A stretch of 64,000 nucleotides of DNA, taken from the NCBI GenBank assembly GCA_017302255.1, contig JAFLDV010000018.1:17582-81581 (forward strand), written 5' to 3'. Position numbers and translations under genes: made by a program. The notes beneath the pieces were generated by a model, which saw only the letters and a list, made by a program, of their open reading frames with translations, did no database searches and was not told the DNA's origin. Of the stretch, positions 9,101 to 17,570 are shown piece by piece; position 1 is the stretch's first letter; the number at the start of each line of letters is the position of its first letter. Origin of the DNA: Gammaproteobacteria bacterium. GTDB lineage: Bacteria; Pseudomonadota; Gammaproteobacteria; Enterobacterales; Alteromonadaceae.

Positions 9101-9308
9101 GCTGATGCGGTCATTGGAACTATTAGGCCGAATTTTTCGGGTTTTCACCGAACATTAGTAAAATATTTCTGTGCCTTCTAGCAATAACCCGTTATCTTAT
9201 GCCCCTTGTCGGCAAAGCATCAGCTCTATTCACCAGACTTGGATGCACAAAGCCGTGCGCGACATATAAAACCTTGCACAACTAAAAAAATAATCGGGGA
9301 TTCACTCA

Positions 9309-10805
9309 ATGAATGAGATTGTGAACAGCATCAACGACGTAATTTGGAGTCCAGCACTAATTTATCTATGTTTAGGCGCTGGTTTGTTTTATTCGATCAT
9401 GACACGCTTTGTCCAAGTAAGGCATTTCAAAGAAATGTGGAAACTACTGTTGAATAACAATAGTTCTGAAAAAGGCATTTCCTCCTTTCAAGCTTTGGCA
9501 GTTTCTTTATCAGGTCGAGTTGGCGTAGGTAATATCGCCGGTGTTGCCGCAGCTATTGGTTTTGGTGGTCCTGGCGCTGTATTTTGGATGTGGGTTGTTG
9601 CTTTCCTTGGTGCTAGTACAGCTTATGCTGAATCGACCTTAGGTCAATTATACAAAGTTGAAGAAAACGGCCAGTACCGCGGTGGTCCAGCATATTATTT
9701 TGAACGTTGCTTGGGCTGGAAACCTCTTGGGATCCTTTTTGCCATTTCGGCAATTATTGGCTGTGGTATTTTCCTGCCGGGCGTGCAAGCCAATGCGGTT
9801 GGCAATGCGGTGACTAAGATCTTCGGTGATGGCGCTTTAGTAGTTACCAGTTTCGGTGATGTTGGTACCAACAAATTAATCGCGCTTGCGGTTATTTTAA
9901 TTATCCTTGCCTTCATTATTTTTGGTGGGATCAAACGGATTGCACAATTCACCCAAGTGGTAGTGCCATTCATGGCCTTGGGTTACATCGTCATGGCTTT
10001 AATTGTTGTATTCCTGAATCTTGATAAAATCCCAGGGGTATTCCAATTAATCTTTAGTGATGCCTTTAGCGCGCAAGCGGGATTTGGGGCGGCAATTGGC
10101 TGGGGTGTTAAACGTGGCATTTACTCTAATGAAGCCGGTCAAGGCACAGGTCCACATGCAGCTGCAGCAGCTGAAGTTGAGCATCCAGCGCAACAAGGTT
10201 TGGTGCAAGCGTTTTCTGTCTATGTCGACACGTTATTCGTTTGTACAGCCACGGCCTTAATGATTCTAATTACCAATCAATACAATGTTGCTGGCACTTT
10301 ACCAGATGGCCAATTCATCGTTCAAAACGTCGACGCTGCTACAAAAATTAACTCTGCTGAGTTTACTCAACTCGCGCTTTTGCAGGTTTTTGGTTCATTT
10401 GGCCAGGTGTTTGTTGGCTTAGCATTGTTCTTTTTTGCCTTTACCACAATCCTTGCGTACTACTACATCACCGAAACCAATGTTTCATATCTAAATCGGA
10501 TATTTAATAACAAGTTGCCTGAAATTGTTTTCAAATTATTGCTGATGTTCATGGTTGCCTACGGTACGGTGAATAGTGAAGGATACATTTGGACTATTGG
10601 TGATATTGGCGTTGGCATCATGGCCTGGATAAACGTCCTTGGCATCTTAGTGATATTTTTCATGCACAAGCCGACGTTGTTATGCTTACGTGATTATGAA
10701 GCTCAAAAGAAAGCTGGCGGCCCGATCACTTTTGATCCTGTGAAACTAGGGATTAAAAACGCAACTTTCTGGGAAGAGAAACTGAAGCAAGATCAGTCTA
10801 AATAA
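9309..10805 (+). CDS. Sodium:alanine/glycine symporter (AGCS family)
   Basis: Inner-membrane amino acid:sodium symporter of the AlsT/DagA family, which takes up alanine or glycine. The 498-residue protein has about 10-11 membrane segments and the family signatures LSGRVGVGNIAGVA, FWMWVVAFLGASTAYAES and GIYSNEAGQGTGPHAAAAAE. Monocistronic: it has a 208-bp upstream gap and its own terminator. Exact substrate is not decidable from sequence. Confidence 0.93.
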   Translation: MNEIVNSINDVIWSPALIYLCLGAGLFYSIMTRFVQVRHFKEMWKLLLNNNSSEKGISSFQALAVSLSGRVGVGNIAGVAAAIGFGGPGAVFWMWVVAFLGASTAYAESTLGQLYKVEENGQYRGGPAYYFERCLGWKPLGILFAISAIIGCGIFLPGVQANAVGNAVTKIFGDGALVVTSFGDVGTNKLIALAVILIILAFIIFGGIKRIAQFTQVVVPFMALGYIVMALIVVFLNLDKIPGVFQLIFSDAFSAQAGFGAAIGWGVKRGIYSNEAGQGTGPHAAAAAEVEHPAQQGLVQAFSVYVDTLFVCTATALMILITNQYNVAGTLPDGQFIVQNVDAATKINSAEFTQLALLQVFGSFGQVFVGLALFFFAFTTILAYYYITETNVSYLNRIFNNKLPEIVFKLLLMFMVAYGTVNSEGYIWTIGDIGVGIMAWINVLGILVIFFMHKPTLLCLRDYEAQKKAGGPITFDPVKLGIKNATFWEEKLKQDQSK

Positions 10806-10828
10806 TAGCGCTTGATAGTGTGACCTCG

Positions 10829-10860
10829 ATGCCAGCATCTATGATGCTGGCATTTTCTTT
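10829..10860 (+). terminator. Rho-independent terminator after the alanine symporter
   Basis: Perfect 11-bp stem ATGCCAGCATC (10829-10839) / GATGCTGGCAT (10843-10853), loop TAT, then TTTCTTTT. Confidence 0.85.
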
Positions 10861-10937
10861 TCCGAACTGGATGTTTCACTTTGGCAATGCATTTGTGCTT
10901 ATGGCAAAGTAATCAAAAACCGATTGGACTCTAAGCT

Positions 10938-11450
10938 ATGAAACCTTTTTTACACTCGACACGGTTGGAGTTTTACCGGTTAACCTCACAAGATGCACCA
11001 CTGATGTTAGCGCTTTTGAATGAGCCGAGTTTTATTGAAAATATTGGCGATCGGGGAGTGCGCACCTTGGCTCAAGCTGAGCAGTATATGCAGGATGGTC
11101 CGCTTGCCAGTTATCAGCAACATGGGTTTGGCATGTATCGAGTGGTTAGAACCATCGATGGTGCTGCAATTGGCTTATGTGGTTTAGTCAGTCGTGATTA
11201 TTTGCCTTCACCAGATTTGGGCTATGCATTTTTCCCTGAATTTGCCGGCCAAGGTTATGCCAGTGAAGCTGCAACAGCCGTTTTTCATTTTGGGAAAACC
11301 GTGCTGAAAATACCGAAAATCGTTGGCATAGTACAAGCGAGCAATCTGGCATCGCAACGAGTGCTGCAAAAAGTCGGTTTGATTAAACAAGGTTTAGTAA
11401 CAGTGCCAACCAGTGGTGAAGAGCTCGATTTTTATGTTGAAAACATTTAG
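10938..11450 (+). CDS. GNAT-family N-acetyltransferase (RimJ/RimL type)
   Basis: A 170-residue acetyl-CoA-dependent acetyltransferase. It opens with the RimJ/L-like STRLEFYRLTSQDAPLMLALLNEP, contains the central strand motif AIGLCGLVSRDY, the acetyl-CoA loop FPEFAGQGYASEAA, and the C-terminal NLASQRVLQKVGLIKQG. The substrate could be a protein N-terminus, a ribosomal protein or a small amine. The downstream membrane-protein gene starts inside its last codons, so the two are probably translated together. Confidence 0.85.
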   Translation: MKPFLHSTRLEFYRLTSQDAPLMLALLNEPSFIENIGDRGVRTLAQAEQYMQDGPLASYQQHGFGMYRVVRTIDGAAIGLCGLVSRDYLPSPDLGYAFFPEFAGQGYASEAATAVFHFGKTVLKIPKIVGIVQASNLASQRVLQKVGLIKQGLVTVPTSGEELDFYVENI

Positions 11451-11784
11451 TGCGGTTATCGCATTTTTCCTAAGTTTATTGATCCTACAGTGGGCTGGCC
11501 TTTTGCCTAAGTGGTTTATTTGGTTTCATGCGCTCGCCAGTTTAGTTAGCTTTAGTTTATTTGCTTGGGATAAGTTAATGGCGGTGAAGCAACGATTTCG
11601 GGTGGCCGAGTCAACCTTGTTGCTTTCCGCATTGCTTGGTGGATGGCCGGGTGCTTGGCTTGCGCGCGGACTCTTTCGCCATAAAACTCTGAAGACACCG
11701 TTTATCCAGACGTTGTGGGGCTGTACCTTTCTTCATCTGTTGATATTACTCTGCGCCGTGGTCTATCAGTTTGGCTTATTGTGA
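11434..11784 (+). CDS. DUF1294 family membrane protein
   Basis: A 116-residue inner-membrane protein with four predicted hydrophobic segments. The DUF1294 signature is clear: WDKLMA, then RVAESTLLLSALLGGWPGA, then the FRHKTLKTPF motif. I chose the ATG at 11434, inside the end of the acetyltransferase gene; an in-frame upstream start at 11413 would add seven residues without a ribosome-binding site. In other bacteria this domain is often fused to a cold-shock domain, which is absent here. Function unknown. Confidence 0.85.
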   Translation: MLKTFSAVIAFFLSLLILQWAGLLPKWFIWFHALASLVSFSLFAWDKLMAVKQRFRVAESTLLLSALLGGWPGAWLARGLFRHKTLKTPFIQTLWGCTFLHLLILLCAVVYQFGLL

Positions 11785-11993
11785 GCGGGTTTCTCGGTTT
11801 TAGCCTTTAAATAGTCAGCATAACTTTTTGACTGCACATCATTTAAGCAACTAGTAGCTAATGGTTCTGGCAGTTGGCGGCATTGTGCTCTTTGTTCTAA
11901 CACCATTCTGTTGTATTTGAACTCTTCAGAATCCCGGCTGGGCATACTGCAAGCTGTGAGCTGCAATAGCACTATATATCCAATAACTCGCAT
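11766..11993 (-). CDS. Small predicted lipoprotein
   Basis: A 75-residue protein with a short signal sequence ending in a lipobox (LTAC), so Cys-15 is the likely lipidated residue. The remainder is polar with two further cysteines (QCRQLP and SCLNDV) that could form a disulfide. A strong GAGGGG ribosome-binding site lies at the proper distance before the ATG, which supports it as a real gene. Its 3' end overlaps the converging DUF1294 gene by 19 bp. No family recognised. Confidence 0.7.
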   Translation of the reverse strand: MRVIGYIVLLQLTACSMPSRDSEEFKYNRMVLEQRAQCRQLPEPLATSCLNDVQSKSYADYLKAKTEKPAHNKPN

Positions 11994-12130
11994 CCGATCC
12001 CCTCAAAATGTATCTCTTGGCTGCAGTTATACCATGATTATCAGCTGCGTCGTTGAAGATTTGTGGTGTTGGCAGCAAGTTCTGTATTGACTGCAGAACT
12101 TGCTTTATATCGAGTTTTTAGCTGTGTGCC

Positions 12131-13756
12131 CTAGATCCGCCAAGCGTCAACTTCTTGATGCATATCTTTGGCAAGCGCAGACATCTTGGCTGCAGCGCTT
12201 ACGGTGAGCTGAGCCACTTGGGTGTTGTTATTGGCAACATTACGGACCTCGGCAGCTGTTTGCAGTAAGATTTCACTGTCGCCTTCTTGCTGTTGCAGAT
12301 TTTTAGCGATGCCTTCAACAGCAACGACAACTCGGCTGGTTTCGGTTTGAATACTGGCAATTGCAGTGCCGGCATCTTTAGCGATGGTAGCGCCGTGGTC
12401 CGCTTGTTCCAAAATATGCTGCATCGATTCGACCGCTTTTAAAGCGGTATTTTGAACTTCGTGGATCATTGTCGTGATATCCGTTGTGGCCGTCGCTGTT
12501 CGTCCCGCAAGAGTTCGAACTTCATCAGCGACCACGGCAAATCCGCGACCGGATTCGCCGGCACGAGCAGCTTCTATGGCGGCATTTAATGCCAGCAGGT
12601 TAGTCTGCCCAGCCACTTCGCCTATGACTTGCACCACTGAGGAAATGCGTTTGGTGTGGTTATCTAGTGATGAAATTGTATCGCTGTTCTGCCGGATCGC
12701 TTCGGCAATTCGAAGCAGGGCATTTGCCGCAGCAGTGATAACTTGCGCGCCAGTTGCAGACAATTCGCCTGAATGTGCTGATAATTGCATCGCAGATTGG
12801 CCGTGAGCTGAGACTGATTGCAAGCCTTCAGCACTGTGTTGCAAGGTATTATTGATGGCCGATGCGGAGTTTTGCGCTGTTTCAGCGCTACGGACTAATT
12901 GCTGAGCCTGCTGATGCATTTCTGATGCGGCAAGACTAACTTGGCTGGCATCATCACGCAATACGTGCAGCATTTGTTGCACGTGTTGTAATAGGTTATC
13001 AAAGGCTGCAGCAGTGCGCGCTAGCTCATCGTTTCCGGCAAGGTTTAACCTAAGTGTTAGGTCTTTTTGATCACTGATATTCAGCATCATGTCGCGAAGG
13101 CGATGCAGCGGCCGCAAAATCGAACTCAATACGGCAAAAGCAGCAACCATAGCGAGGGTTACCGCCAGGATTAATAATACCCATTGGCCGCGACTGGCGC
13201 TTGCGATGGTTTCGCTGGCGTGTAATTCCGTTTGTTTGACCCGTTGGTTGGCAAGATTAACCACTTGGTCAATCGCACTTCTATGTTGCTGGTACTGTTC
13301 TCGAAGCTTGCTAATGATTGCGTCACTGTCTTGTTGCGCTTCTCGTGCCGGCACCAATTCATTGAAAGCGATTTGGTAGAATTGTTCAGCGGACTTATTT
13401 GCATCAGCTAAGTGGGAATTAAAATCCGCTGGTAATTGCTGACCACGCCAGAATTGCACTCGAGTTTGGTATTCTGATTTTAATTGCTCGAGCCGTGCTT
13501 TAAGGCTAGTGGTTTCAGCCTGATTGGCTTGGCTCATTTCCAAACTGACTAAATAAGATTCAATGATATAAACCGGTGGGGGGAGAATGTCGGCAATTAA
13601 ATCTTTATTTTGCACAACCTCATCGTAAACAGGGCCATTGACCTTGAGTTGATGCAGAGTTCTAAACGACCAAGCGCCATAAATCAGCACTAAGGTTACG
13701 AAGAAAATCATTAGACTTAGAAACCGTTGCCGGATAGAGAAACTCGCCATCAACAT
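12131..13756 (-). CDS. Methyl-accepting chemotaxis protein
   Basis: Transmembrane chemoreceptor signalling to CheA/CheW. The 541-residue protein has a membrane segment at about residues 11-30, a periplasmic helical region of about 160 residues, a second membrane segment near 190-212, a HAMP domain, and the signalling tip with [16 protein letters not shown] and [16 protein letters not shown]. The all-helical sensor suggests a four-helix-bundle input domain; ligand unknown. The start at 13756 has GGAG eight bases upstream. No chemotaxis genes are adjacent. Confidence 0.93.
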   Translation of the reverse strand: MLMASFSIRQRFLSLMIFFVTLVLIYGAWSFRTLHQLKVNGPVYDEVVQNKDLIADILPPPVYIIESYLVSLEMSQANQAETTSLKARLEQLKSEYQTRVQFWRGQQLPADFNSHLADANKSAEQFYQIAFNELVPAREAQQDSDAIISKLREQYQQHRSAIDQVVNLANQRVKQTELHASETIASASRGQWVLLILAVTLAMVAAFAVLSSILRPLHRLRDMMLNISDQKDLTLRLNLAGNDELARTAAAFDNLLQHVQQMLHVLRDDASQVSLAASEMHQQAQQLVRSAETAQNSASAINNTLQHSAEGLQSVSAHGQSAMQLSAHSGELSATGAQVITAAANALLRIAEAIRQNSDTISSLDNHTKRISSVVQVIGEVAGQTNLLALNAAIEAARAGESGRGFAVVADEVRTLAGRTATATTDITTMIHEVQNTALKAVESMQHILEQADHGATIAKDAGTAIASIQTETSRVVVAVEGIAKNLQQQEGDSEILLQTAAEVRNVANNNTQVAQLTVSAAAKMSALAKDMHQEVDAWRI

Positions 13757-13933
13757 TCACCGTACTCCAAGATTTAGACGTTGCCTTAACACTAGTCGAA
13801 GATTGTCATAATCGGTAATTAACCATAGAGAATATATGGCAATTTTTAAGCAGATGACTGCTTTCGGCCTATCCCTCGCCGAATCTATGAAAACTCAGAG
13901 CAAACCTAATAGCTTTAATTGTTTAAATCGATG

Positions 13934-13966
13934 AAAAAGTGCGGGCAATCATCGCAGTACTGCCCG
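13934..13966 (-). terminator. Terminator after the DTW-domain gene
   Basis: On the minus strand, CGGGCA (13966-13961) pairs with TGCCCG (13947-13942) across a 13-base loop and is followed by CACTTTTTC. It lies 17 bp downstream of the DTW gene stop. Confidence 0.6.
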
Positions 13967-13983
13967 AACTACTAGCAGATAAT

Positions 13984-14664
13984 TTAGTTTTCGTGGAAGG
14001 TTAAATGCGGTTTGCCAATGATATATTGACGTCGAAAAGTGGAAAAATACTGTGCTAGATCATCCGCAGCTTGCAGATCTCCCGCCAATTTTAATACTTC
14101 CACTGCTACTTCTGCTGTGCACAACTGATGTAAGTGGGCAGCTTCGCGCAATTGATAACTCGACGCGGTGGTCGGTTGGATCCCCATCACTGGGAATTTA
14201 TCGAGATAGGGACTTTTCACAAACATTTTTTTCGCTTCACGCCATGTGCCATCCAGCATAATAAATAACGGGATTTTGTCTTGAACACTTGGAACCTCAT
14301 CCAGACAACGTTCTGGCGCGGCGTATTGCGTTGGGAAAATGATGATTGGCTGATATCGAGGGTTTTCCAACAACGCCAGCAAGTCCGGATCTGGCTTTGT
14401 CCGATCCCAAATATACGCGAAGTTTTCCGCAGCAACGTCGGCAATCAACCGGCCGGTATTGGTAGGTTTAAAACATTCGCCTGTGTACATCAAAAACAAA
14501 AACGCACTGCGCGCTGTGGCTTCTGGTTTATCGGCGCAAATACAGTCCGGTTTAGGTAACAAACAATGGTCACAGCGGATCACGCGACTGCCACGGGCAT
14601 TAAATGGTTTTGTGGTACGTTGCAATTCTTTTAATCGCAGCGCAAGCACGGAATTGATAGTCAT
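13984..14664 (-). CDS. DTW-domain protein, predicted tRNA-uridine aminocarboxypropyltransferase
   Basis: Member of the DTW family (E. coli TapT/YfiP), which transfers the aminocarboxypropyl group of SAM to uridine in the tRNA variable loop (acp3U47). The 226-residue product has an N-terminal zinc-ribbon-like set of cysteines (RCDHCLLPKPDCICA), a central NTGRLIAD, the DGTWREAKKM motif that names the family, and SSYQLREAAH near the C-terminus. Lies between aceK and a chemoreceptor on the same strand, as its own unit with a terminator. Confidence 0.85.
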   Translation of the reverse strand: MTINSVLALRLKELQRTTKPFNARGSRVIRCDHCLLPKPDCICADKPEATARSAFLFLMYTGECFKPTNTGRLIADVAAENFAYIWDRTKPDPDLLALLENPRYQPIIIFPTQYAAPERCLDEVPSVQDKIPLFIMLDGTWREAKKMFVKSPYLDKFPVMGIQPTTASSYQLREAAHLHQLCTAEVAVEVLKLAGDLQAADDLAQYFSTFRRQYIIGKPHLTFHEN

Positions 14665-14731
14665 TGGCTTAGCCTAGCAAAAATAATTGCGCTAGTTTAC
14701 CGCAAGGCGCAATGAAGGCCTAGCGGCGAGG

Positions 14732-16486
14732 TTAACGACTTTGCAGACAAACCCCAACATCGGCTGGGTAGAGCTGGCAAAACCGTTGGGAAAGTGGGTA
14801 TGGGTACACATCTTCAACGATCCCGGCTTTGATGCGCTGTTGCTTTTGCTGCCAGTAATTGGCGTCCAACAACTCAGGATGAAGATTGACAAATAATTCC
14901 CGAATATCGGCTTGGGCTGTGACAAAAGTGGCGATTTGCTCAGGAAATACATCGCCAGGATAAATCGGATACCAAGGTTCACCTGATAATAAATCGTCCC
15001 AGTTTTCGGCTTTGGGGATAGTCCGAAAGTTCATATCGAGTAGATATTGCACCTCATCGTAGTCGTAGAACACGACCCGACCATGACGAGTGACTCCGAA
15101 GTTTTTTAACAGCATATCGCCAGGGAAAATATTGGCCGCAATCATGTCTTTTAGTGCTGCGCCATAGTCTTGCATTAATCGGCGTTTTTCTGCCATTGAT
15201 GCTTGTTCTAACGCGATATTGAGTGGGATCATCCGACGCTCGATGTACAGATGCGACAAAATGACTAGATCTCCTTCGATGCTCATCGAGTTACCAATTG
15301 AGCTCTGTAACTCCGCAAGTAGTTCCGGTGCAAAGCGATTGATTGGTAATGCGACGTTTGAGTATTCCAAGGTATCCGCCATACGTCCGACCCGGTCGTG
15401 TTTTTTTACCAAGAAATAGCGGTCTTTCACTGTTTCCCGGCTGAATGCTTTGGTATCGGCGAATTTATCGCGAATGACCTTAAACACGTATGGAAAAGAA
15501 GGTAGGGTGAACACCATCATCACCATGCCGCGAATACCGGGAGCCGCAACAAATTGGTCTGTGGACTTCTGCAGATGGCCCAGTAGTTCTCGATAAAACT
15601 CAGTCTTGCCTTGTTTATGCAAGCCAATTGACGCATATAACTCTGCCAAGGTCTTGTGCGGCAATAGTTCTTTAAGGAAATGCACCAGCGCCGAAGGGAC
15701 GGGCAAATCAACCATAAAATAGGCGCGTGAAAAGCCAAAAATAATGGTCATTTGCTGGCTGTCAGTCACCAAAGTATCAATACTCAAGCCACCTTCAACA
15801 TGCAAAATTGGAATAATAAACGGCTGTTGGCCATCAGGACTGACTACGCGACCGACGATATATGCTGCTTTGTTGCGATAAAAAACCGACTTTAGAATAT
15901 CAAAACGAATCTGATAAACCGGATGTCGACCATGTTGCGACTGGGCAACGAACGTTTTCACAATTAAGCGGATATCACGTTCTAAGTCGATAAACGGCAC
16001 GTTAAAACCAAAACTAGCGACAATAGTTCTGATGCAACTTCTCAGGCCATCTTGGGCTGGAAAATAGCTGTCATAAACCGAAGCAATTGGCGCCGGTAAT
16101 TGCTGTTTACTGAGCGTTGATTCGACGAAGATATTCTGATTATGGAAATATTTGCGTTCGAACAGTTGGCAAAATACTGAGTTATAGAAGGTCTCAGCTA
16201 ATTCGGCTTGGGGATGGAACCGCAGAAACTCCATGTATTCGGCTTTGACTTGCTGCCAAAGACTTTCATCGAGTTGATTGGCCGGTAATTCTTGGCAAAG
16301 CGTTTGGATGGCTTCATGCACCCGTTGGTCGTAAAACGAAATCCGATCCGAGCTATCTTGCAAAAATCCAGTCCAGTCAGCTTGTGAGAATCTTTGGCCT
16401 GCTTTGGCGGTAATTTGCTGGAAAAGCCGAAAATGTCGGCGAAATCCTTTTAAAATCACCTCGGCAATATGCTGAGCTGGTGTCAT
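14732..16486 (-). CDS. aceK: Isocitrate dehydrogenase kinase/phosphatase AceK
   Basis: Bifunctional enzyme that phosphorylates and dephosphorylates isocitrate dehydrogenase, controlling the branch point between the TCA cycle and the glyoxylate shunt. The 584-residue length fits the family. Recognisable stretches are the N-terminal DWTGFLQDSSDRISFYDQRV, AAPGIRGMVMMVFTLPSFPYVFKVI near the ATP site, and GDMLLKNFGVTRHGRVVFYDYDE, the kinase catalytic segment. In E. coli aceK follows aceBA; here no aceA or aceB is in the window, so the gene is separate from its usual operon. Confidence 0.96.
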   Translation of the reverse strand: MTPAQHIAEVILKGFRRHFRLFQQITAKAGQRFSQADWTGFLQDSSDRISFYDQRVHEAIQTLCQELPANQLDESLWQQVKAEYMEFLRFHPQAELAETFYNSVFCQLFERKYFHNQNIFVESTLSKQQLPAPIASVYDSYFPAQDGLRSCIRTIVASFGFNVPFIDLERDIRLIVKTFVAQSQHGRHPVYQIRFDILKSVFYRNKAAYIVGRVVSPDGQQPFIIPILHVEGGLSIDTLVTDSQQMTIIFGFSRAYFMVDLPVPSALVHFLKELLPHKTLAELYASIGLHKQGKTEFYRELLGHLQKSTDQFVAAPGIRGMVMMVFTLPSFPYVFKVIRDKFADTKAFSRETVKDRYFLVKKHDRVGRMADTLEYSNVALPINRFAPELLAELQSSIGNSMSIEGDLVILSHLYIERRMIPLNIALEQASMAEKRRLMQDYGAALKDMIAANIFPGDMLLKNFGVTRHGRVVFYDYDEVQYLLDMNFRTIPKAENWDDLLSGEPWYPIYPGDVFPEQIATFVTAQADIRELFVNLHPELLDANYWQQKQQRIKAGIVEDVYPYPLSQRFCQLYPADVGVCLQSR

Positions 16487-16732
16487 TTTACAACCCTTGA
16501 TGACGCGTCGACCTTGGTTCTAGTTCTACCTGATGCCATATCAAATTGCAATCATTGGCAGGCGCTTTACTGACTGGTTGTATGCATTTATCGCAATTAT
16601 GCTGGGCGCTTGTTTGGCTAAATCAGGCAAGGGGTTTCGCGGAGTTCATAAGTTAAACTTTCGTCATTGGGCTGACTGGCGTATAGTCAAAAAGTAAATG
16701 GCTATTTTGTGCACAACTTTGAGGGCTGATTG

Positions 16733-17029
16733 ATGTTAGTGACATTTCATAGCAAAGATTATTATCCAATTACTATGTTCGGCGAACCTGCTTTAGAGTT
16801 GATTCGTTTGATGGGGGTGACCAGTAAGGTGCCGGGCGCAATCTATGCCGAAGATGTGCCACAAGCGCTATGGCAATTGCAAGAAGCTTTGGCAGAGCAG
16901 CCCGTTGTTACAGATCCACAGTGTGAGCCATTACATGAAACACCTGTGACACTGCGCCAACGCGCTGTGCCGTTATTAGAGATGCTGCAGGCTGCAGTAA
17001 AATCTCAACATTCAATTCATTGGGATTAG
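16733..17029 (+). CDS. DUF1840 family protein
   Basis: A 98-residue soluble protein of unknown function. The DUF1840 pattern is clear: MLVTFHSKDYYPITMFGEPA at the start and VPGAIYAEDVPQALWQLQEAL in the middle. I start at the ATG 16733; a TTG immediately upstream in frame would add one residue. A GAGGGCT stretch serves as ribosome-binding site. Confidence 0.85.
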   Translation: MLVTFHSKDYYPITMFGEPALELIRLMGVTSKVPGAIYAEDVPQALWQLQEALAEQPVVTDPQCEPLHETPVTLRQRAVPLLEMLQAAVKSQHSIHWD

Positions 17030-17043
17030 CAGCGTAGCTTCGC

Positions 17044-17073
17044 AAAAAGGATCCTGCCAGATTAACAGGATCC
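17044..17073 (-). terminator. Terminator after the copper-uptake operon
   Basis: Read on the minus strand, GGATCCTG pairs with CAGGATCC (17073-17066 and 17056-17049) and is followed by TTTTT. It ends the oprC/accessory operon and also faces the end of the DUF1840 gene. Confidence 0.75.
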
Positions 17074-17087
17074 CCAAGCTTCATCGC

Positions 17088-17561
17088 TTAATGCGCTTTA
17101 TGTTGCCCATGTTCTTGATTTAACCGCATCGGCTTTAACATACTGCCAAGCGCTGTTTTGTCGGTTGCTGATAAAGTTGCTTCGGCGAGCAGATGGTTTT
17201 TAGCCAATGTCGTGGCTCGCTCGACCCCGACTTCAGTTAAGAATGTGGCATCTAGTAAGGCATCGCCACCACACAAAATTACCAACCAATGACCGCGAGT
17301 CGCGTCCTTTTGCAGCAAGGCGCGACCCGCTTTGTCGCCAAGCCACCAATCAGCCAAAGCATAATTGCCCAACACGCTAATGGCGCCAACTCGGGTATTG
17401 GGCCACAAAGTTTGCAATTGCTCAGTGATCAACTGCTGAGCCGCGACCTGACTAGCCGTTTGATCAGCGGGTTGCTGACCTACACCCTCAGAGTGCGCCG
17501 GCGCTGCAAGCGACCACATGGCCACCATAACAATTGCGAAAAAATTACTAATTCTACGCAT
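17088..17561 (-). CDS. Copper-uptake-associated periplasmic protein
   Basis: A 157-residue protein with a signal peptide (residues 1-24, ending APAHS). The core VGAISVLGNYALADWWLGDKAGRALL and the following VILCGGDAL resemble proteins annotated elsewhere as copper uptake system-associated, which are found next to TonB-dependent copper receptors; this is from memory of the family. The C-terminus carries Met and His (MLKPMRLNQEHGQHKAH) that could bind copper. It lies 9 bp downstream of the receptor gene and is surely co-transcribed. Biochemical role unknown. Confidence 0.75.
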   Translation of the reverse strand: MRRISNFFAIVMVAMWSLAAPAHSEGVGQQPADQTASQVAAQQLITEQLQTLWPNTRVGAISVLGNYALADWWLGDKAGRALLQKDATRGHWLVILCGGDALLDATFLTEVGVERATTLAKNHLLAEATLSATDKTALGSMLKPMRLNQEHGQHKAH

Positions 17562-17570
17562 GCCAATTCC

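Noticed and set aside
12474..12806. Open frame opposite the first chemoreceptor
   Set aside because: Antisense shadow of the conserved signalling domain; a similar shadow occurs opposite the second chemoreceptor at 22241-22549.
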